Assembly: GCA_964563885.1 (NCBI GenBank)
Contig: CAZLYX010000014.1
Location: 1 to 39,099, forward strand
DNA from: CAZLYX01 sp964563885
GTDB taxonomy: Bacteria; Pseudomonadota; Gammaproteobacteria; Burkholderiales; Neisseriaceae
DNA length: 39,099 nucleotides
Reading direction: 5' to 3'
Under the pieces are notes generated by a model, which searched no databases, had not been told where the DNA came from, and saw only the letters and a list, made by a program, of their open reading frames with translations. Below, one piece after another: positions 23,671-32,034 of this stretch. The position numbers and the translations under genes were made by a program. Every line of letters starts with the position of its first letter. Position 1 is the stretch's first letter.

Positions 23671-25869
23671 ATGCACACAGATCTCCTTCAAGGCTTAAAT
23701 GCCGAACAACTTGCTGCTGTTACTTGGCCAGCACAATCTGCTTTAATATTAGCGGGCGCGGGCAGCGGTAAAACCCGCGTGCTTACTACGCGCATTGCTT
23801 GGTTATTACAAAATCAACAAGCCAGCGTACACAGCGTTTTAGCGGTTACCTTTACCAATAAAGCGGCTAAAGAAATGCAAACGCGTTTAAGCACCATGTT
23901 GCCGATAAACGTGCGCTCAATGTGGTTGGGCACGTTTCACGGCTTATGCCATCGTTTTTTGCGTTTGCATTATAAAGATGCCAATCTGCCCTCCACCTTT
24001 CAAATTCTTGATAGTGGCGACCAGCTCTCTTTGGTTAAACGCTTGCTCAAAGCGCTCAATATTGCTGAAGAAATCATTGCGCCGCGCTCTTTGCAAGGCT
24101 TTATTAACGCCCAAAAAGAAAGCGGTTTGCGTGCTGACCGCTTGCAAGCGTCTGACCCACATTCCAAACGCATGATTGAATGCTATGCCGAATACGATCG
24201 CGTTTGCCAACGCGAAGGCGTGGTGGATTTTGCCGAGCTGATGTTGCGCAGTTATGAACTTCTGCAAGCCAATGAACCCTTGCGCCGCCATTATCAAAAT
24301 CGGTTTAACCATATCTTGGTAGACGAATTTCAAGACACCAACAAACTACAATACGCTTGGCTTAAATTAATCGCTGGCGAACATGCTGCTTTATTTGCTG
24401 TGGGCGATGATGATCAAAGTATTTATCGTTTTCGAGGCGCAGATGTGGGCAATATGGCGTCGCTGATGAACGAATTTCACATAGAAGCACCACTTAAACT
24501 TGAACAAAACTATCGCTCTGATGCCAATATTCTCACCGCTGCCAATGCTGTAATCAGCAATAATGCCGAGCGTTTAGGTAAAAACTTACGCACCGAAGCT
24601 GAATGTGGTGAAAAAATCCGCTTTATTGCCGCGCCCACTGATTTTGACGAAGCTCAATTTGTGATTGATGAAGCAAAATCACTGCAACGCGAAGGCTGGG
24701 CACTAGACCAAATGGCGGTGCTTTATCGCAGCAATGCCCAATCGCGCGTGCTCGAGCAAGCGCTGTTTCGTGCCAGCGTGCCTTATAAAATTTATGGCGG
24801 CTTGCGCTTTTACGAGCGTCAAGAAATCAAACATGCGCTCGCTTATTTGCGTTTGGCAGTCAACCCTGATGACGACAATGCTTTATTGCGGGTAATCAAC
24901 ATGCCCACACGCGGCATTGGCACACGCTCAATAGAAACCATCCAATCAGCAGCAGCAGAACAAGGCGTATCGCTTTGGCAAGCAGCATGCGGCATGGGCG
25001 CGAAAGCCACCAAGGTTGGCGCTTTTGTGCGCATGATTGAAAGCTTGCGTGAACAATCTGGTGTGCTGACGCTACCTGAAATGATGGTTTCGGTCACACG
25101 AGACAGCGGCTTGATAGAGTATTACCAAACCCAAAAAGGCGATCATCAAGACCGTCTCGACAACTTAGATGAGCTCGTTAATGCTGCGGTTGACTTTAAT
25201 CCCTTGGAAAGCAATTTTGAAGTATTACCAGAACACACCGACACCAGCGACCCGCTATTTCCTGTGTTGGCTTTTTTAAGCAGCGCTGCGTTAGAATCGG
25301 GTGAAAATCAAGCGGGCGAAGGTGAATCGGCAATACAGCTGATGACGGTTCACGCAGCTAAAGGCTTAGAATTTAACGCTGTGTTTCTCACTGGCATGGA
25401 AGAAGGCCGCTTCCCAAGCGAATACAGCCTTGCTGAGCGCGGCGGCGTAGAAGAAGAACGTCGACTAATGTATGTTGCCATCACCCGCGCGCGCAAGCGT
25501 TTGTATATCAGCATGGCACAACAGCGCTTGCTACACGGCCAAACCCATTTTGGCGTTAGCTCGCGTTTTGTTGATGAGATTCCAGAAGAAATTCTGCACA
25601 AACTTTCAGGTAGCCATAATCTATTTGCACACACTGGTTTTTCACGCTCAGCAGGCGGCCGTAAAACCCAAGTAGATAAGCTACCTGCCAGCATGGTGCA
25701 AGAATATGATGGCTTTTCAATTGGTCAAAATGTTCGCCATGCTAAATTTGGCACTGGCGCCATCATTGATGCGGTAAACAAAGGCGAATCTGCTCGGCTA
25801 ACGATTAATTTTGGCAAAAATGGCATTAAAGAATTAGACACTGCCTTTGCAAAGCTAGAAAGCGTTTAA
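23671..25869 (+). CDS. uvrD: DNA helicase II UvrD
   Basis: 3'-5' superfamily 1 helicase for nucleotide excision repair and mismatch repair. 732 residues, normal. Motif I AGAGSGKT (29-36), TFTNKAAKEM, GTFHGLCHR, motif II DEFQDTN, motif III GDDDQSIYRFRGA, motif IV region LEQNYRS, motif V LMTVHAAKGLEF, motif VI EERRLMYVAITRARK, and the UvrD C-terminal tail KFGTGAIIDAVN. Rep is the closest alternative, but the C-terminal tail favours UvrD. It is convergent with lysS. Confidence 0.95.
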   Translation: MHTDLLQGLNAEQLAAVTWPAQSALILAGAGSGKTRVLTTRIAWLLQNQQASVHSVLAVTFTNKAAKEMQTRLSTMLPINVRSMWLGTFHGLCHRFLRLHYKDANLPSTFQILDSGDQLSLVKRLLKALNIAEEIIAPRSLQGFINAQKESGLRADRLQASDPHSKRMIECYAEYDRVCQREGVVDFAELMLRSYELLQANEPLRRHYQNRFNHILVDEFQDTNKLQYAWLKLIAGEHAALFAVGDDDQSIYRFRGADVGNMASLMNEFHIEAPLKLEQNYRSDANILTAANAVISNNAERLGKNLRTEAECGEKIRFIAAPTDFDEAQFVIDEAKSLQREGWALDQMAVLYRSNAQSRVLEQALFRASVPYKIYGGLRFYERQEIKHALAYLRLAVNPDDDNALLRVINMPTRGIGTRSIETIQSAAAEQGVSLWQAACGMGAKATKVGAFVRMIESLREQSGVLTLPEMMVSVTRDSGLIEYYQTQKGDHQDRLDNLDELVNAAVDFNPLESNFEVLPEHTDTSDPLFPVLAFLSSAALESGENQAGEGESAIQLMTVHAAKGLEFNAVFLTGMEEGRFPSEYSLAERGGVEEERRLMYVAITRARKRLYISMAQQRLLHGQTHFGVSSRFVDEIPEEILHKLSGSHNLFAHTGFSRSAGGRKTQVDKLPASMVQEYDGFSIGQNVRHAKFGTGAIIDAVNKGESARLTINFGKNGIKELDTAFAKLESV

Positions 25870-25956
25870 GCTATTTTAAATATCAACACTATGGATAATC
25901 ATATTACAGATGTAAACCTTAATTGAAATAAGCTCATTATTGAGCATCCAACAAAA

Positions 25957-25994
25957 AGGCTACCTGAAAACATATAAATACGTTCAGGTAGCCT
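25957..25994. terminator. Bidirectional DUS-pair terminator between uvrD and lysS
   Basis: AGGCTACCTGAA (25957-25968) and its complement (25983-25994) with A5 before and TTT after, between two convergent genes. Confidence 0.8.
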
Positions 25995-26021
25995 TTATAT
26001 TCAAACAACTTTATTCCAAGA

Positions 26022-27536
26022 TTATTGCTCTGCACGCATTTGTGGAAACAAAATCACATCACGAATAGAGGGCGAATCAGTTAACAACATCACCAAACGA
26101 TCTAAACCAATACCGCAGCCGCCAGTGGGTGGCAAGCCGTATTCCATCGCGCGGATATAATCAGCATCGTAGTGCATTGCCTCATCATCGCCCGCATCTT
26201 TTTGTTCAACTTGCGCCCTAAAACGAGCGGCTTGATCTTCGGGATCATTTAATTCTGAATAGCCATTGGCCAGCTCGCGCCCCACAATAAACAACTCGAA
26301 ACGCTCGGTTAAGCCCGTTTTGGTATCAGAAGCGCGCGCCAATGGCGAAACTTCAATTGGATAATCAACAATAAAGGTTGGATTCCACAATTGGCTCTCA
26401 GCGCAGCCTTCAAACAAAGCCAATTGCAAGCTGCCAATACCAGGCGAAGGCGGCAATTTTTCGCCATGTTTCACAATCGCCTCTTTCAACCACGCTTCAT
26501 CATTTAGCTGTTCATCGGTGTATTGTGGATTGTATTTTTTAATGGCTTCCAAAATGGTTAAGCGCTCAAACGGGTTTTCTAAATCAACTTCTTTACCGTT
26601 GTAGCTCATTTTGGCAGTGCCACAAGCAGCCATGGCAGCAGCGCGGATGATGCCTTCAGTCATTTCCATCATGCGTAGATAATTGCTATAGGCTTCGTAA
26701 AACTCCATCATGGTAAATTCAGGATTATGACGCGTGCTCATGCCCTCATTGCGAAAGCTGCGGTTAATCTCAAACACACGTTCTAAGCCGCCGATAACCA
26801 AGCGTTTTAAATATAATTCTGGCGCAACACGTAAATACAAAGACATATCTAAAGCATTGTGATGGGTCACAAACGGCTTAGCAGTAGCGCCGCCAGGAAT
26901 CGAATGCATCATCGGCGTTTCCACTTCCAAATAACGCTCGTTTACCATGTAATTGCGCACGGTTTGAATGATTTGGCTGCGTTTCATAAACGTATTACGC
27001 GAATCATTGTTGGTAATTAAATCCACATAGCGCTGGCGATATTTCTGCTCTTGATCTGCCAAACCATGAAATTTATCAGGCAATGGGCGCAAAGATTTGC
27101 TTAACAAATGCAACTTGCTCACCCGCACAGTTAGCTCGCCATGATTGGTTTTAAACAACGTGCCCTCAGCAGCAACAATATCGCCCATATCCCAATGTTT
27201 AAAAGCATTATGAATATCTTCGCCCACGCCTTGATTATTGATATACAACTGAATTTGGCCAGAAACATCTTGAATCGTAGCAAAGCTGGCCTTACCCATT
27301 TGACGTTTTAACATCATGCGACCCGCCACTTTTACCGCAATTTCTTGCGGATCAAGTTCGGTTTTTTCTAGCGCATCATATTGTTGATGCAAATCGCCTG
27401 CCACCGCATCGCGCTGAAAATCATTGGGGAAAGCCACGCCTTGTTGGCGAATGCCCGCCAGCTTTTCACGGCGTAACGCCATAATTTGGTTTTCGTCTAA
27501 TACAACTTCGGTTTGCGGCGTTTGCTGCTCGCTCAT
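26022..27536 (-). CDS. lysS: Lysyl-tRNA synthetase, class II
   Basis: Charges tRNA-Lys. 504 residues: N-terminal OB-fold anticodon-binding domain (about 65-145; VAGRMMLKRQMGKASFATI) and a class II catalytic core with motif 1 near RSQIIQTVRNYM, motif 2 FRNEGMSTRHNPEFTMMEFY and motif 3 GCGIGLDRLVMLL. GGGAGC precedes the ATG. The region upstream has two DUS variants (near 27556 and 27650) and no visible T-box or other leader. Confidence 0.97.
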   Translation of the reverse strand: MSEQQTPQTEVVLDENQIMALRREKLAGIRQQGVAFPNDFQRDAVAGDLHQQYDALEKTELDPQEIAVKVAGRMMLKRQMGKASFATIQDVSGQIQLYINNQGVGEDIHNAFKHWDMGDIVAAEGTLFKTNHGELTVRVSKLHLLSKSLRPLPDKFHGLADQEQKYRQRYVDLITNNDSRNTFMKRSQIIQTVRNYMVNERYLEVETPMMHSIPGGATAKPFVTHHNALDMSLYLRVAPELYLKRLVIGGLERVFEINRSFRNEGMSTRHNPEFTMMEFYEAYSNYLRMMEMTEGIIRAAAMAACGTAKMSYNGKEVDLENPFERLTILEAIKKYNPQYTDEQLNDEAWLKEAIVKHGEKLPPSPGIGSLQLALFEGCAESQLWNPTFIVDYPIEVSPLARASDTKTGLTERFELFIVGRELANGYSELNDPEDQAARFRAQVEQKDAGDDEAMHYDADYIRAMEYGLPPTGGCGIGLDRLVMLLTDSPSIRDVILFPQMRAEQ

Positions 27537-27856
27537 GGTATTGCTCCCAAACTAACAGGCTGCCTAAACACCAGCGCCTGAATATAAATATTTTGATTAA
27601 ATAACAATAGAGCGTCATTTTAAGCCAAAATGGCTTTGATTTCACGCTTTCAGGTAGCCTAATACACAAAATACTTCAATCAGCCCCAATGCGGCACATC
27701 ATATCTTAATAAATAGCGTGATAAGCGGGCGGCATAGCAGTGAATAACTCGACATAAAAAGCAATTAAATCAGCATATACACCGTTAACTATATACACAA
27801 AAATCTCTTATTTTTGTCATCTCCAATATTCCGAGAGTGCCATCAACACAATAGCA

Positions 27857-27886
27857 AAAAGCCAATTGCAAACGCATTTGGCTTTT
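27857..27886. terminator. Hairpin in the lysS to 28039 intergenic region
   Basis: AAAAGCCAA and TTGGCTTTT form a 9-bp stem with a 12-nt loop. The rest of 27670-28038 is AT-rich, with no gene seen. The hairpin could end the minus-strand transcript of the 28039 gene. Confidence 0.5.
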
Positions 27887-28038
27887 AAGCACCATCAACA
27901 AATATCACCATATTAAGCATATGGTTTTAACACCTACAACAACAATCTTAGCCTGCCACTAATCTTAGATAAGACAATAACATTGCCTCAACCCAGCCAT
28001 GCCAAATATTGCATTATTTGGGCAAGCTAGCCACTTTA

Positions 28039-28473
28039 TTATTTTGCATTAAAGGCGTTGCAAACCGCTACTACCGCAGCGCTTCCGGTAGTTTCAGGAA
28101 ATTGATACTTAAAATCACTACTTGATAAGACTGATTTAGGTGAATTCCAGCTATCGATTACTTCATCTTTAAATCCATAAGCTATGTATGCTTTGTTAAA
28201 AATTGTCTCATTGGTGCAAGATATAATGTCTTGATGCTTAGTGTAGTAAATCCCTTGTTTACGGCGTGGATGATTATTAATATAAGTAATTTGGACTACT
28301 GCTTGAATATAATCAGTATGATCACCGATCACGCGAACATTACTGCGCTTAACAGAATCAAGATCTATAAAAAGCTGAAGCCGCTTGTCTGAAGACTTGC
28401 CTAAATCTAACCAATCTGCTGCATAGGATAGCGTGGGCAGAAGCAATAAAGCTGCCAATATCAGTTTATTCAT
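28039..28473 (-). CDS. Secreted surface-adhesin protein E-like protein
   Basis: 144 residues with a clear signal peptide (cleavage after LSYA, about residue 18) and no lipobox. The mature protein begins ADWLDLGKSSDKRLQLFIDLDSV and has two cysteines (ISCTNETI, AVCNAF) that may form a disulfide. This resembles the adhesin-E domain first described in Haemophilus protein E, but similarity is only by pattern; the family is wide and many members are uncharacterised. It is a single gene with an AT-rich upstream region. Confidence 0.55.
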   Translation of the reverse strand: MNKLILAALLLLPTLSYAADWLDLGKSSDKRLQLFIDLDSVKRSNVRVIGDHTDYIQAVVQITYINNHPRRKQGIYYTKHQDIISCTNETIFNKAYIAYGFKDEVIDSWNSPKSVLSSSDFKYQFPETTGSAAVVAVCNAFNAK

Positions 28474-29138
28474 TGTGTTTAACCCCTTAAAATGTGAATA
28501 GTTTTCGGTTTTATAATGTGTCTAACAGGATAGTGTTTTCGCCTGTGTGCTTGTTTTAGTAGTGACATTTGCGCAGGCAACAAACCGCTTATAAATTCTG
28601 CCTAGTTCACCTGTACTCACAACCGGCAGAAGATGAGAGGATTGGTTATTATAATGTAAATGGCTATTCACACAGGATATCTTCTAGATGCTTATTCCTT
28701 ATAAACCAAGTTTTATTGATGATAATGCTTATAAAAAACTTAGCTTAATAATGGCCTAAACACCCTTCTACTCTATGTTTGCTCATTGTTAAGAGCAGTT
28801 ACAAAAATTACTTATTCCCTGTTGATGCACGTTTATATAGCTTACATTTTTATTATGTTAGTGACGTAAAATGTAAACAAGATTTAGATAAAGTAAGGTA
28901 TTTAAGAGAAATTCGCATTGCTTCAAAAAGTGTTGTCTTTAATTAAGCGAGATTACTCATTCACACAATAATATTTAACCTTTTTAAGGTTGGAATACTG
29001 GCTCTTTTTTTGTAGTACCACACTCAATCAATTGGTTTTAAAATAATCATTTTTCAAACCATAAAGGCTACCTGAAACACTTTCAGGTAGCCTTTTTAAA
29101 TTCATCTAACAACAATCAGCGTAAAGCCAAACTAAATT
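28474..29138. other. Long intergenic region with a start-less open frame
   Basis: AT-rich DNA between the adhesin-E-like gene and fumC. On plus, a 65-codon frame at 28752-28946 (ending REIRIASKSVVFN) is open but has no ATG. Just before it lies a 23-codon ORF (28688-28759, MLIPYKPSFIDDNAY). These could be scraps of one decayed gene. No RNA gene was recognised. Confidence 0.3.
29065..29093 (-). terminator. DUS-pair terminator after fumC
   Basis: AGGCTACCTGAA and its complement with a 5-nt loop, flanked by AAA and TTTTT, 46 bp past the fumC stop. Confidence 0.8.
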
Positions 29139-30527
29139 TTAACTGGGCTTAATCATGTCTTCTGGTTTGACCCAAGCATCAAATTGTTCTGCGGTGAGCA
29201 GTTGTAAATCAATCGCCACTTGCTTTAAGGTTTTGCCCTCTTTATAGGCTGTTTTGGCGATTTTAGCAGCATTTTCATAGCCAATATGGCGATTAAGCGC
29301 GGTGACCAACATCAGCGAATCATGTAGATAATGGTCAATTTTTTCGCGCACTGGCTCTATGCCTACTGCACAATGCTCGTTAAAGCTGTTACAAGAATCG
29401 GCCAATAAGCGAATAGATTGCAATAAGTTGTAGCCGATTACAGGCATATAAACGTTTAATTCAAAATTACCCGCCGCGCCAGCAAAAGCAATAGTGGTGT
29501 CATTGCCCATCACTTGCGCCACCACCATGGTGAGCGCTTCGCATTGGGTGGGGTTGATTTTGCCCGGCATAATTGATGAGCCAGGCTCGTTTTCGGGAAT
29601 GGTTATTTCGCCTAAGCCGCAACGTGGGCCGCTGGCCAACCAGCGAACATCGTTGGCAATTTTATTTACACTTGCCGCTAGTGTTTTTAGGCTGCCGCTG
29701 GCAAATACGGCGGCATCGCGCGCAGCTAAGGCTTCAAACTTATTGGGCGCAGTGATAAAAGGCAGCTTGGTTAATTCGGCCAGCGTAACGGCAACGGCTT
29801 GAGCATAATCTGGATGGCTGTTTAAGCCTGTGCCCACTGCTGTGCCGCCCAAAGGCAGCTCGTATAGCCCTTGCAATGCGTTGTCAATGCGCACCAAAGC
29901 ATGATCAAGCTGGCTAACATATGCGCTAAACTCCTGCCCTAACGTGAGCGGCGTGGCGTCTTGTAAATGGGTGCGACCAATTTTAACAATATCGGCAAAT
30001 GCTTGTGCTTTTTGATCCAACGTTGTGCGCAATGCGATTACAGCGGGAATCAACAAATAATTGATTTCACAAGCGGCGGCCACGTGAATGGCGGTGGGAA
30101 AACTATCGTTGGTGGATTGTGCGTGATTAACATGGTCGTTCGGATGTACAGGTTTATAGCTGCCCAGCGGCTGACCAGTCAGCTCGTTGGCGCGATTGGC
30201 CAACACCTCATTCATGTTCATATTAGATTGCGTGCCTGAGCCAGTTTGCCACACCATTAACGGAAACTGATCCGCCAATTCGCCGTGAATCACTTCATCA
30301 GCGGCTGCAACAATCCATTGCTGCTGGCTTGGCTCAATTCGGCCTAACTCAGCATTAGTGATGGCGGCGGCTTTTTTCACCATCGCCATGGCTCGAATTA
30401 AGGCTTCAGGTAGCCTTTCACCACCAATTTTAAAGTTTTCAATACTGCGCTGGGTTTGCGCTCCCCAATAAGCGGCAGCTGGAACCTGCACTTCGCCCAT
30501 GGTGTCTTTTTCTATTCGAATACTCAT
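29139..30527 (-). CDS. fumC: Class II fumarate hydratase
   Basis: Interconverts fumarate and malate in the TCA cycle; iron-independent and oxidant-resistant. 462 residues from the ATG at 30527 (MSIRIEKDTMGEV), which has AAGGAGTGGC before it; the frame is open 14 codons further. Family residues: TGSGTQSNMN (95-104), the catalytic His187 in RTHLQD, and the signature GSSIMPGKINP (316-326) with the catalytic Ser. It is transcribed alone; a DUS lies inside at about 30406. Confidence 0.97.
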   Translation of the reverse strand: MSIRIEKDTMGEVQVPAAAYWGAQTQRSIENFKIGGERLPEALIRAMAMVKKAAAITNAELGRIEPSQQQWIVAAADEVIHGELADQFPLMVWQTGSGTQSNMNMNEVLANRANELTGQPLGSYKPVHPNDHVNHAQSTNDSFPTAIHVAAACEINYLLIPAVIALRTTLDQKAQAFADIVKIGRTHLQDATPLTLGQEFSAYVSQLDHALVRIDNALQGLYELPLGGTAVGTGLNSHPDYAQAVAVTLAELTKLPFITAPNKFEALAARDAAVFASGSLKTLAASVNKIANDVRWLASGPRCGLGEITIPENEPGSSIMPGKINPTQCEALTMVVAQVMGNDTTIAFAGAAGNFELNVYMPVIGYNLLQSIRLLADSCNSFNEHCAVGIEPVREKIDHYLHDSLMLVTALNRHIGYENAAKIAKTAYKEGKTLKQVAIDLQLLTAEQFDAWVKPEDMIKPS

Positions 30528-30617
30528 TTTGCCACTCCTTGGCGTGGTTTTAAAAACGAAATAATTCAACAGTCTAAGTTTAGATGTTTATTTTATTGAA
30601 ACATAATAATATGTAAA

Positions 30618-30676
30618 ATGCTACCTGAAAATATGCCGTTTAACTTATACAAAGCTAAAACACTTTCAGGTAGCAT
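30618..30676 (-). terminator. DUS-like inverted pair after ubiC
   Basis: AAAATGCTACCTGAA (ending 30629) and TTCAGGTAGCATTTTT (from 30665), a compensated pair in which both arms carry the same departure from the DUS (AT in place of AG). It lies 22 bp past ubiC. Confidence 0.7.
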
Positions 30677-30697
30677 TTTTATTTTAATATCAAACGC

Positions 30698-31240
30698 TTA
30701 ATCAGTTATAAACGTACATAAAGCGGGCAAAAATGCTTCAATCAACCCTAAGTGATTGCCCTCCAAACTAAACGCTGAACGCCGTGCCGCAACTGCGCCA
30801 CCATCATAGCCTGCTAAAGGCGTATTCGGGCTTAATCGGGCATATTCGAAAGCAGAACGGCTGAGCGGAAAAGAATCATTAAATAAAATCTCGCCCAAAG
30901 GCCTAGTGCCACAATTAAGTACCTTGTGCCAAGCATGGGCATCAGCTCGGCAAAAGCTGCGCGCCCAAACCACGGGAATATTGTCTAGGCACAACAAAAC
31001 ATCGCGCGCAAAAAAAACGCTGGAAGATGCGGAGTCAACAGTAAACGCTGAAACGCCATCGCCACCAAACAACTGGTCAAAACCTGTTTCGCCCAAGTAT
31101 AAAAGCTGTAGCGAAAATTCAGCATCAAGCTGATGCAAAGCAGCGGTGAGCGAGGTTTGAATTTCCATTAAAGTGGTCATGCCACTTGGGCATTCTGGCA
31201 ATGTGGGCGCAGAAGTGTGCCAATTATTTAAAAAGGTCAT
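30698..31240 (-). CDS. ubiC: Chorismate--pyruvate lyase UbiC
   Basis: Makes 4-hydroxybenzoate from chorismate, the first step of ubiquinone synthesis. 180 residues from the ATG at 31240 (MTFLNNWHTS); the frame runs back to 31441, but that part overlaps the upstream gene and looks non-coding. UbiC features: VWARSF with the carboxylate-binding Arg94, and TRPLGEILF. A UbiA partner is not in the window. It is the last gene downstream of the dioxygenase, 58 bp away. Confidence 0.85.
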   Translation of the reverse strand: MTFLNNWHTSAPTLPECPSGMTTLMEIQTSLTAALHQLDAEFSLQLLYLGETGFDQLFGGDGVSAFTVDSASSSVFFARDVLLCLDNIPVVWARSFCRADAHAWHKVLNCGTRPLGEILFNDSFPLSRSAFEYARLSPNTPLAGYDGGAVAARRSAFSLEGNHLGLIEAFLPALCTFITD

Positions 31241-31298
31241 GGCCAATATTATGCACTTTGGTGCAAGTTGCAGCAAGATTGATGTGGCTAAATACAGC

Positions 31299-31979
31299 TT
31301 AAATTTCAGACCACTGCCGCAACAAATTATGGTATACGCCAGTGAGCAACACCAATTCTTCTGTTTCGCCGTGTGTGGTTCGGAGCGAGGAAATTGCGCG
31401 ATCCATGTCAAACAATAAGGTGCGCTTTTCATCGCTGGCAATCATAGACTGTGTCCAGAAAAAGCTGGCCAATCGTTCGCCACGGGTAACGGGGGTAACG
31501 CGGTGTAGGCTGGTGGCGGGGTAAACAATCATGTCGCCAGCGGCCAATTTAACGCTGTGGCTACCGTAATGATCTTCAATCACCAATTCGCCACCATCGT
31601 ATTCATCGGGTTCGTTTAAAAATAAAGTACAAGAAACATCAGTGCGCACCCATTGTTGAGCGAATGGATCATGGCGAACGGCATTATCAATGTGGTTGCC
31701 AAAGTTTTGACCTGTTCGGTAGCAGTTGAATAAAGGTTGAAAAACAGTTTTGGGTAAGGCTGCAGCAAAAAATTGGCTATTACTCAATACCGCAGCACGC
31801 ACCCAATCTGCTAGCTTGATGGCGATTTCGCTGTGTTGTGGTAATTGTAGATTATGTTTTACTTGTGCCGATTGGCTGCCCGCGGTGATTTTGCCATCTG
31901 CCCATGCTGCTGTTTGTAATAATTCACGCGCCCAGCTCAGCTCTTGCTGCGGCACTACGTTTTCAATATGCAATAACAT
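31299..31979 (-). CDS. PKHD-type Fe(II)/2-oxoglutarate hydroxylase, PiuC/YbiX family
   Basis: 226 residues. The iron ligands are visible as HxD (His96, Asp98 in GNHIDNA) and His159 (SLHRVTPV), with Arg167 for 2-oxoglutarate binding. Family members lie next to siderophore receptors of the PiuA/Fiu type; their exact substrate is unknown, and a role in handling iron-siderophore complexes is proposed. Here it is directly downstream of such a receptor, with a DUS inverted pair in the 55-bp gap. Confidence 0.92.
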   Translation of the reverse strand: MLLHIENVVPQQELSWARELLQTAAWADGKITAGSQSAQVKHNLQLPQHSEIAIKLADWVRAAVLSNSQFFAAALPKTVFQPLFNCYRTGQNFGNHIDNAVRHDPFAQQWVRTDVSCTLFLNEPDEYDGGELVIEDHYGSHSVKLAAGDMIVYPATSLHRVTPVTRGERLASFFWTQSMIASDEKRTLLFDMDRAISSLRTTHGETEELVLLTGVYHNLLRQWSEI

Positions 31980-31997
31980 GTTTTATCCAAAAATACT

Positions 31998-32029
31998 TTC
32001 AGGTAGCCTTGTATATAAGGCTACCTGAA
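31998..32029 (-). repeat. DUS inverted pair between receptor and hydroxylase genes
   Basis: TTCAGGTAGCCT (31998-32009) and AGGCTACCTGAA (32018-32029) with an 8-nt AT loop and AAAA/TTTT flanks. It can form a hairpin just after the receptor stop and might reduce read-through to the hydroxylase gene. Confidence 0.8.
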
Positions 32030-32034
32030 AAGGT

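Noticed and set aside
25861..27669. T-box or other riboswitch upstream of lysS
   Set aside because: The leader upstream of the lysS ATG is short and contains only DUS variants; no conserved T-box or anti-terminator sequence was found.
31241..31441. N-terminal extension of ubiC
   Set aside because: It would overlap the upstream hydroxylase gene, has no family similarity, and UbiC has a normal length from 31240.
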